From contig JANBVO010000028.1 in the NCBI GenBank assembly GCA_030052745.1, positions 310,001 to 374,000 on the forward strand: DNA of 64,000 bases. The letters run 5' to 3'. This DNA is from Pleurostoma richardsiae. Lineage: Eukaryota; Ascomycota; Sordariomycetes; Calosphaeriales; Pleurostomataceae. Position 1 is the stretch's first letter. Each line of letters begins with the position of its first letter. The translations under genes were made by a program, and so were the position numbers. Positions 57,701-64,000 of the stretch are shown here, one piece after another. The notes beneath the pieces are model-generated. The model was not told where the DNA came from and did not search any database. It worked only from the letters and a program-made list of their open reading frames with translations.

Positions 57701-58672
57701 TACGAGGAAGTAGTGATCATCGAGAAGGTTGATGGGGTCCTGACGTCTGTCTCAACTGGGAACTGGGCGTCGCAGGCAACCCTCACGCATTTCCCCCCGG
57801 AAAGCACAAGCTCAACCGTACCGTACGCGAAGCATACGCCGAAATTCTCGAAGCGGGAGACGCCGCACATGCAACTGCTCTCCAAGCGAGACGACACCAT
57901 CGTGCCGGCCGTCTGCTACGACACATGCAACGATGCGTACCTGGAGGCCCAGTCCGTCGGAAAGACACCGGCTCTCTGCGACAGCGATTCGGCATTTATG
58001 AACTACTACCGTGGCTGTGACGATTGCATCTCTGCGAACAGTGCTGGAGTCAAGATCACAGCTAAAGCGTACCTGGTGGAAAAGTTTTCACAGTTCTTGA
58101 ACTACTGCCAGTCCGTCCCGGCAGAGTCGCAGGTACAATCATCGACGAGCCCTGCCGCCGAAGTGACAACGTCTCCGACTGTCGAGACCACTTCCCAGGC
58201 GGCGCCTAACACGAGCGGATCCCCGACCCCGATATCGACGTCGACGCCTCCACCTACAACGACCACGACCACCACACCAACTCCTACACCTACCCCCAGC
58301 CCGCCGACGACGTCCTCCACGCCCACACTGTCCTCAACAACAACGTCTGAAGAGGTGGAGACGTCCAGCACCACGACCACGACCTCGACGCCAACATCAT
58401 CTGAAGTGACGGAAGTGTCGAGCACCGAGGCTGTTAGCGGCTCTACCGCGGCGTCATCTACGACAACGTCGACCTCGTCTACATCGTCTTCGTCGTCTTC
58501 TGCGGCGAGTTCTTCTACGTCGACCCCTATCACGACTTCGTCTGCTACCACAAGCGCAAGCGAGACAAGCTCAGCAACCAGCTCCGTCTCTACTGCAGGA
58601 GCAGAGCTTAACAGACGGTCGAGCTCCGCCGGACTCTTCTTCCCGCTTCTAGCATGGCTCTTCTTCGTGTAG
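54769..58672 (+). CDS. Large Ser/Thr-rich, repeat-bearing GPI-anchor-type cell surface protein
   Basis: Six exons, 54769-54980, 55030-55117, 55170-55294, 55438-55471, 55525-55697 and 55813-58672, give about 1163 residues; phases agree at every junction and the fourth exon is only 34 bases. A signal peptide (LVSSLWLLSLGNLVVGQ) is followed by a Cys-containing N-terminal part (CEKKCPWM, CTEYVCGEDCYP). Next comes a very long Thr/Ser/Val region of nested repeats: TQTK units, a duplicated 50-residue unit, a duplicated 68-residue unit and five LPGxxTT heptads. A Cys-rich globular domain follows (TCPAPTNVPGVNP, WGCKPGFVCSPPKPDDC, NFLCNPSDCIPS, YDTCNDAYLEAQSVG, RGCDDCISANSAG), then a Ser/Thr/Pro stalk. 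The C-terminus is a hydrophobic tail (AGLFFPLLAWLFFV) after a small-residue stretch, as expected for GPI addition. By architecture it is a heavily O-mannosylated wall protein, possibly an adhesin. Two KR dibasic sites lie in the globular part. Confidence 0.8.
56021..56065 (+). repeat. 12-base tandem repeat encoding Thr-Gln-Thr-Lys
   Basis: About 3.7 near-identical copies of ACGCAGACCAAG at the start of the repeat region in the surface-protein gene. Copy number probably varies between strains. Confidence 0.85.
56090..56389 (+). repeat. Two tandem 150-base units (50 residues each)
   Basis: Unit 1 is 56090-56239 and unit 2 is 56240-56389. Each begins DWRTTTD and contains VSDHTFTTTYYTESVVT. They differ at scattered positions, so the duplication is not very recent; a partial third copy (DVSTTTDIS) follows. 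Confidence 0.85.
56672..57073 (+). repeat. Two tandem 204-base units (68 residues each)
   Basis: Unit A is 56672-56875; unit B starts at 56876 and is nearly complete. Each starts LPGSVTTAPGLTVTVPTTLP and ends FITAPGSTVT. The protein copies are almost identical while many third codon positions differ. Confidence 0.85.
57074..57178 (+). repeat. Five tandem 21-base heptad repeats, LPGxxTT
   Basis: Five consecutive seven-residue units beginning LPG (LPGETTT, LPGEVTT, LPGQVTT, LPGGVTT, LPGSLTT). They look like a short-period expansion of the LPGSVTT motif that also occurs in the 68-residue units upstream. Confidence 0.85.
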
Positions 58673-59434
58673 AAGCGACAGCTTCACCGCGATCTTCTCT
58701 TCGCGCCACTCCCTATTGGTAATGTTTACAATTTGCTTACGGCTTTGACGAACTTCCGCATTCATGACATTCATTCAGCATCTGGATTTTGCGACCTGGG
58801 CATAGCGGAGGGACTGCATTTATATATAAGATACCCCTTTCCACTCATTTGACGAAGGCAGGACGGTATTCCCGGGAGATTTGTGGCATTGGGGCTTGTC
58901 GCCATCTTGTCCTGCACGATGGCCCTTTGAGATCATTCGGCGAGTTTGGGTGATAATATTCATATATAGATTTGGATTTCCGCTCTTATCATGGTCATGG
59001 AATCAATAATATGGGTCAAAAGTGGTAGCAGCAGGGAAGCGAATGTGGAGTTATCTCCAATTTGATACAACAAACAAGACCCTTTGGACAACACAACACT
59101 CATGACTTGAGCCTTCGTCGAACTGAAACTGGTGAACAATTCGTGATTGTGCTCAAGCAGGTAGGTATAAACGAAACAGCTTTTTGTCTAGCCCGACAGA
59201 CGCACATGGCTCGATCGGCGCGGATCTAGCAACAGCTCTCCGAATAGGCGGCCACAACCCAGTCGGCGCTGCCTCCGCGCCTCCAGCCATCTCTAATATA
59301 TACATGGCATATTATAACTCGCAAACGCTGCGCGAGGATCCTGTATACCGAAAACGCCAGATAATGCTACCCTCCGCTAGGGGCCCGCGTTCTAATGAAG
59401 CCAGCAACAACCAACCCCCAAAAAGGCATCGTCA
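58673..59434. other. Intergenic between convergent genes
   Basis: The 3' flanks of the surface-protein gene and the hydrolase gene. It is AT-rich around 58960-59060. No gene was seen. Confidence 0.5.
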
Positions 59435-60948
59435 CTACCTCCCCGCCTTCTGCCGGAGGTCTTCCCGTCTCGTCTCCTCCAGTTCCTTGATGATATGCTC
59501 GTTGAACTCGTCCGCGTTGTCCAGGTACAGGTGGTGCCCCGCCTTCCTGACGATCACGACCTTGGCGCTGCCGTTCTCCCTCGCCCGCTCCTCCTCCGTG
59601 CCCTCCGCCAGCGCCTGCTCCGCCCGCCTCTTGAGCTTCTCCTCCGCCGCGTACCCGCCCGCCACGTCCATCCAGTCGTGGTCACCGTACATCATGACCA
59701 CGGGGATGCCGGTCTCCCGCACCTCGGGCGGGTCGCCGCCGGGCCCCGCGGGGCGGACGACGCCGCGGCCGACGTCCTGGATGCGGTTGACGAGCGGGCG
59801 GCGCGCGTAGGCGCCCGGGGCGAGGATGTAGGGCAGCGCGAACTCGCCGCTGCCCTTCTGCCGGAAGAGCGAGTAGGAGTAGGTGTGCAGGGCCTGCGAC
59901 TCGTCGGCGGGCAGGTGGTTGAAGCGGCGGGAGGTCCAGCCGGAGACGAAGCGGGGGCCGAGGGGCCCCGCGGCGCGGACGATGCTGAAGGGGGAGACAA
60001 AGTTGGAGTCCCAGAGCCAGACGAGCCAGCCGGGCAGGGGACGGCGCGGTGCCGCGGCGGCCTTGTTGCCTTTCTTGTTGTTGCTGCTGCCGTTGCCATT
60101 GCCGTTGCCGTTTCCATTCCGAGCAGTTGAGAGGTTGCCGTTGTCGTCAGTGTCGCTAACAATGCTCTCCTGGTCCTGCGTGAACTCGCTCGCCATTGTC
60201 GACTCCTCGGGCTCAGGCATATCCGCGTTGACGGCGTAGGGATCCTCTGGGATGCCGACGGGCGAGACGAGGATCAGCTTGTTCAGATGGCCGGGGTACT
60301 TGAGCGCGTAGGACACGGCGAGGTAACCGCCCATGGAGTGGCCCAGCAGGGTGAACCGCTCGATGTTCCTCACGCGCCGCCACTCCTCCAGGGCGTCGAT
60401 GAAGAAGTTCTCTGCCTCGGTAATCTTGCCGGCGGGGTCCTTCGCGTGGACGCGGAAGTGAGGCCGCGACGAGTTGCCCATGCCCAGCATGTCGAGCGCG
60501 TACAACTTCCAGCCGCGCGCCCGCGATAGCGGCTCGAAGTTCTTGTAGAAGAAACCCAGGCCGGCGCCGTAGCCGTGCAGCATCACGAGCGTCTCGTCGA
60601 CAGGCTCGCCCACCCGCTCGATGGAGTACTCGTTCAGCACCCGGTTCTTCCCGGAGAGCTTGACCATGGTCGACCGCCAGACGCGGTGGCCGAAAGGGTC
60701 AGACCGTGTAGACTCATTCTGGCGGAGGAGGAGCTCTGGCGAGGAGGAGCCGGCTGTGGTGGTGGCTTCGCGGAGGAAGGGGATGAGGCTCAGGACGTTG
60801 CGCTCGGCGGCGGGCGGCGATATGCTCGTCCACTACATGCGTGTTAGCAGTTGAGCGTTTTTATGATGCGTTGGACAGCGGGTAGAAGACAAAAACCGAC
60901 CCATTGATGCGCCGCTTCTTTGTAGCTGAGAGGGAAATACGCCGACAT
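59435..60948 (-). CDS. ABHD5/CLD1-type alpha/beta hydrolase (lipid hydrolase or acyltransferase)
   Basis: Two exons reading leftward, 60948-60901 and 60832-59435, encode 481 residues from MSAYFPLSYKEAAHQW. The intron is GTCGGT...ATGTAG, 68 nt, phase 0. An oxyanion-region HGYGAGLGFFYKN and ALDMLGMGNSSRP precede the nucleophile elbow LLGHSMGGYLAV (Ser about 182). The acid is probably in MMYGDHDWMD and the histidine in KAGHHLYLDNADEF, which also fits the HX4D pattern of the CGI-58 group. An Asn-Gly simple repeat (five NG) sits in the variable cap. Relatives include yeast Cld1, a mitochondrial cardiolipin deacylase, and Ict1, an acyltransferase, so the exact reaction is open. The frame stays open upstream to an ATG at 61170, and that longer start would add 74 residues beginning with an Arg/Ser/Ala-rich, acid-free segment resembling a mitochondrial presequence. 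Confidence 0.85.
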
Positions 60949-61891
60949 CCTCTGCGAGCGAGTGCTCCTCGTGTCTTCATCCGAGTCCCTGCGTCGTTGG
61001 TGTTGTTGGTCCTTTGCGCGCTGGCGGGCGAGCACGGGCTGCTGGGTCCGCGGCGAAATAGTGGCGTCGGTGGACATTTTCGGGTACGTGTCCGGTTTAG
61101 CGAGTCTCTTAACGAGGGCGGCGATATTTGTCCGGACGGCGGTAGCAGAAAGAGAGTGTATCCGGGTCATCACTGAGGCGCGACACGGAGGGACAAGCGC
61201 CCCTTATCAAGCTTCCACGCATCCCTCGCTCCCGCCCGGGCTTTCTTTTTGCTTCTGCGCCTTCGATCTCCGGCAGCGCTGCGGGCCTGTTCGCATCGCA
61301 GCAAAGCGGTATGGTGGTATGGCAGAAGGGGGCAATTGGAGGCAGCACGCCCGGCTTAGAGCCCCAATCGGAGATTGGATCGCTCCGGAACCCGAGGCCT
61401 GTCCGGTGATTGTAAACCCTTTTCGGCCATTGTTGGGAGAGGTACGAGGGGTATGACGTCTCCACACGGGCCTTTTCCCCTTCAGCCCTGCTGCCATTTG
61501 CTGCCACCTGCTGCGTCACTGAGTCGTTCCGCGTAACGGAGACATTTTTCTGGTGCTAAGCCAAGATCACCTTACTGAGCTACGTGAGCATAACCAGCGG
61601 AGATACAGACCCGTCCACCGCGCTTAACTCCATCCCGGACAGACCTCCTGCATGTCTGGTAGCACAGCACAATCCTCGTCTGCCCACCCTGCTGACGCGG
61701 CATGCTGGCTTCCATCAGCAACCCGTTCCGAAAATAACACACCGTCGCACCGTCTACGACGCACTGACGAACCTCCTCGCGGCGAACCCGACCGACTGAC
61801 CGGCTCGGCCGTGTCCCGCATAGTCCCCATCCTGACGTGTTCCCGTCCGACCGCGACCCCAGCCCCGACTGCAAGCTCCGGCCCTCCGTAG
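60949..61891. promoter_or_regulatory. Divergent region between the hydrolase gene and SPO7
   Basis: Up to 940 bases between the two starts; the left 220 bases may be coding if the hydrolase begins at 61170. The rest has no coding signal. A CTGCTGCCA-type short repeat lies at about 61487-61514. Confidence 0.4.
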
Positions 61892-63181
61892 ATGGCGGAC
61901 AGCATCGACTCCATCGTCAAGGGCACCGGCCACTTATCCTCCGCCGAGAATGTCGCCAAAACCTCCGGCACCAGCGGCGTCACGCCCACTTCGGGCAAGC
62001 CCGGCGACCCCCTCAGCCACACGCCCTCCTCGCCGTCTATGATCTACTTGAACCTGCTTATCCTTGAGGCGTCCTTGCGCGCGCAGTACCTCGAGCTGCG
62101 CGCCCGCCGCCGGCACCACACCTTCTTCCTAACGCTGCTGAGCCTGTGGGTGCTCGGCTTCGGCTACGCGCTGTTTCTGGCCCCGCGCGAGGACGGCCGC
62201 GGCGTCGGCGGCTCCGTGTACTGGGTGGTCGAGGTGACCGAGAAGGTGTGCTTCATGGGCGGCATCATCACGGCGATCCTCGTCTGGGGCACCGGCATAT
62301 GGGAGCGTGGCATGCGCTGGCCGCGCCGGTGGTTCGGCGTGAGCAACAGAGGCCTGCGCGGGTTCAACTGCAAGCTGGTGGTGATTAAGCGGCCATGGTG
62401 GGCCGAGGCGCTGTCCACCGTAGGCTTCTTCCTGACCTACGGCCTCTTCTCCAATAGCACCGGCTCCTCGTACCGCTACGTCGAGCCGTCCGTCCTGCAC
62501 GAGGTCGAGAGGGAGCTCAACCTGTCGCGGCACGGCCACCAGCCGCTGCCCATCGTGAGTGAGGACGAGGAGCGCGGGGGCCATGAGGAGGACCTGGCAC
62601 CGGGCGGCGACTACGTCAAGCTGCTGCTTCTGGCGAAGCCGTTCTCCCCCAACTTTAGAGAGAACTGGGAGCTCTATCGGACTGAGTACTGGGAGCGGGA
62701 GAACGAGCGGCGGGCACTAATACGAGCCAAGCTGCACGAGCGCGACAGGAGGCTGCGCAGACAGTACGGTGGCTGGCTGTGGTGGCTGCCCTGGCGGGAG
62801 CAGGTGGCCCTGCAAGCGGCGTCGGCTGAGAAGCACCATCACATGCTGGAGAAGGGCCACCACATGCGGCACAGCGTCGTGGAGAAGGAACACAGGCGGA
62901 ATCGTAGCAGCAGCGTGCGTAGGGGTAGCATGTCGACGTCGGGATCCTCGCGGACCCCGACGCCGACCATTGAGGTGGAGGAAGGGCCCGGTGTCGGCGT
63001 GGCGCGTAGAGCCAGCACGGCGTCCAACGCTTCCGACAAGCGGAGGAAGAAGCTGTCGACGTCGGCGACCAGGCCGAGTAAGAGACCCGGCGTGGAGTCG
63101 CGGTCAGTGACGCCGGAGATCCCGTCCCCGCTGGCGAAGGAGAGCAGCTTTAGCAGCGTAGGCTCTGAGGGAGGGCGATGA
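61892..63181 (+). CDS. SPO7: Spo7-like regulatory subunit of the Nem1-Spo7 lipin phosphatase
   Basis: Single exon, 429 residues. A polar N-terminus is followed by the family signature SPSMIYLNLLILEASLRAQY with LELRARRRHHTFFLTLLSLW. Two membrane segments follow (FFLTLLSLWVLGFGYALFL and VCFMGGIITAILVWGTGIW) and then the conserved RFGVSNRGLRGFNCKLVVIK-like region with RPWW. The rest is cytosolic, including YVKLLLLAKPFSPNFRENW, a charged helix (ERENERRALIRAKLHERDRR) and a long Ser/Arg-rich tail. In yeast, Spo7 with the phosphatase Nem1 at the ER/nuclear envelope dephosphorylates the lipin Pah1, steering phosphatidic acid to triacylglycerol and shaping the nuclear membrane. The tail is longer than in yeast, as is common in filamentous fungi. 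It is divergent from another lipid-related gene. Confidence 0.92.
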   Translation: MADSIDSIVKGTGHLSSAENVAKTSGTSGVTPTSGKPGDPLSHTPSSPSMIYLNLLILEASLRAQYLELRARRRHHTFFLTLLSLWVLGFGYALFLAPREDGRGVGGSVYWVVEVTEKVCFMGGIITAILVWGTGIWERGMRWPRRWFGVSNRGLRGFNCKLVVIKRPWWAEALSTVGFFLTYGLFSNSTGSSYRYVEPSVLHEVERELNLSRHGHQPLPIVSEDEERGGHEEDLAPGGDYVKLLLLAKPFSPNFRENWELYRTEYWERENERRALIRAKLHERDRRLRRQYGGWLWWLPWREQVALQAASAEKHHHMLEKGHHMRHSVVEKEHRRNRSSSVRRGSMSTSGSSRTPTPTIEVEEGPGVGVARRASTASNASDKRRKKLSTSATRPSKRPGVESRSVTPEIPSPLAKESSFSSVGSEGGR

Positions 63182-64000
63182 GTCAGTTATATTGCAGGTC
63201 TCTTCGGTAGTACCACGCATGGCCTTTGGCGTCTAGCTACATGGACTGGATGGAATAGATGCATATCATAAAGTGGATTCTATACCCAGCTACTTCTAGC
63301 ACACGCATCCTACCTAGTCTGAAGATGGACCTCATTCTGTGTCCGATCTGAGGATTGACACTTTGATCCACATGTTTGCAGGCCTCAGGTTTGGCCTGCC
63401 CTTGTCTGCCAGTGAACAATATAAGGCACGTCACACTTCTGCGTGAAGTGCATATGATGGATCTGTATGGTCAGGTACCTATGGCGTATATCTCAGGCTG
63501 GCACTTGTAGGGCCCGGTAATAGTATGTACAGATACTTGCATTATGGGTTGTAATTAAAGGTAGCTTAGGGTACCTGCAAGGCAGTCGCTTTTCATCTCG
63601 TCATCAGTCTCTTGTGTTGAGGCTGCAGGAAAAAGGAAGGTACTGTCCATGCTCCCGTGGTTCTTGACAGCTAAGGCAGGTACAGAAAGAGTGCCTGTAC
63701 GTGCCCCTGAAAGGGCGGCTACGGCGCCACAAATTAGGGTGCCTTTACGCTATTTTAGCGGCAGATTGGCGCTGCAATCGCCAAACACGGGGCTTATCTC
63801 CGCTTCCTACGCCGAATCGCATTGGCCGGATCTCGAGCTTGCTCGACTTCAACCTCAGCTTCACCCGCGCGGCTTTTCACCTACCTGCTACCACGGCCCA
63901 CGACAGAGACAACCGTCATTGTTGGCCGACAGGCTCATGCCTCCGTGCGTCTCAGCCTCTCCTTCTTAAATCCACTTCTATGCGCCCGAGAACGACGTCG
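63182..64000. other. Right edge, no supported gene
   Basis: The 3' flank of SPO7 and about 600 further bases without a convincing frame, splice model or RNA gene. The next gene probably lies beyond the window. Confidence 0.5.

Noticed and set aside
59184-60239. Plus-strand frames opposite the hydrolase gene
   Set aside because: Mirror frames of the GC-rich hydrolase exon; no start context, domain or splice support.
1-64000. tRNA genes, transposons, CRISPR arrays and secondary-metabolite cluster
   Set aside because: I looked for T-loop-like GGTTCGA strings, long terminal repeats, transposase or reverse-transcriptase motifs, regular spacer arrays and PKS/NRPS signatures, and saw none convincing. 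A tRNA search program could still find one.

Overview
This window is nuclear DNA of a filamentous ascomycete, most likely a Sordariomycete. The genes are interrupted by 50-90 nt introns with GTRNGT-type donors and CTNAC-like branch points. Coding DNA is GC-rich with C/G-ending codons. The gene content (IML1, LST4, SYO1, DBP10, SPO7, GH128, a STAND-type N-terminal domain, a Kelch-TM protein, a Ser/Thr-rich GPI protein) is typical of Pezizomycotina. I saw no operons, Shine-Dalgarno sites, CRISPR arrays, intact transposons, rRNA or convincing tRNA. The species cannot be named from the sequence alone.

Layout. 1.5-3.3 kb: a type II membrane protein combining a bulb-lectin-like segment with a glycosyltransferase-like segment (+). 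4.1-7.7 kb: folliculin-interacting protein/Lst4 homologue (-). 11.7-13.3 kb: eight-exon zinc/CDF transporter (-). 14.5-20.1 kb: IML1/DEPDC5 (+). 22.6-24.8 kb: vacuolar Ca2+/H+ exchanger (+). These last four all belong to families acting at the vacuolar membrane, and Lst4 and Iml1 both act on the Rag-GTPase input to TORC1. 25-30.7 kb is gene-poor with degraded coding segments. It ends at an orphan STAND N-terminal-domain gene (30.8-32.0 kb, +). 32.6-34.8 kb: type II membrane glycosyltransferase-like protein (-). 35.4-42 kb: a ribosome/RNA block with SYO1 (+), an Spf31/DNAJC8-like J protein (-) and DBP10 (+); the last two share a 345 bp divergent promoter. 42.4-44 kb: intracellular GH128 glucanase (+) convergent with a small DUF202 membrane protein (-). 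45.3-47.5 kb: MATE transporter (+), convergent with a Kelch-repeat single-pass membrane protein (47.9-50.7 kb, -). 50.7-54.8 kb: no supported gene. 54.8-58.7 kb: six-exon, Ser/Thr-rich, repeat-bearing, GPI-anchor-type surface protein (+). 59.4-61 kb: ABHD5/CLD1-type alpha/beta hydrolase (-), divergent from SPO7 (61.9-63.2 kb, +).

All intron positions were derived by eye from splice consensus, reading-frame continuity and remembered family conservation. Nothing was checked against transcripts or databases. The most useful non-routine signals are two GC-AG introns (one of them stop-free and a multiple of three), a candidate 5' micro-exon in the exchanger gene, the nested repeat architecture and Kex2-like sites of the surface protein, the clustered vacuole/TORC1 genes, the decayed locus at 28.4-30.2 kb, and an unexplained coding-like terminal exon at 44.8-45.1 kb.
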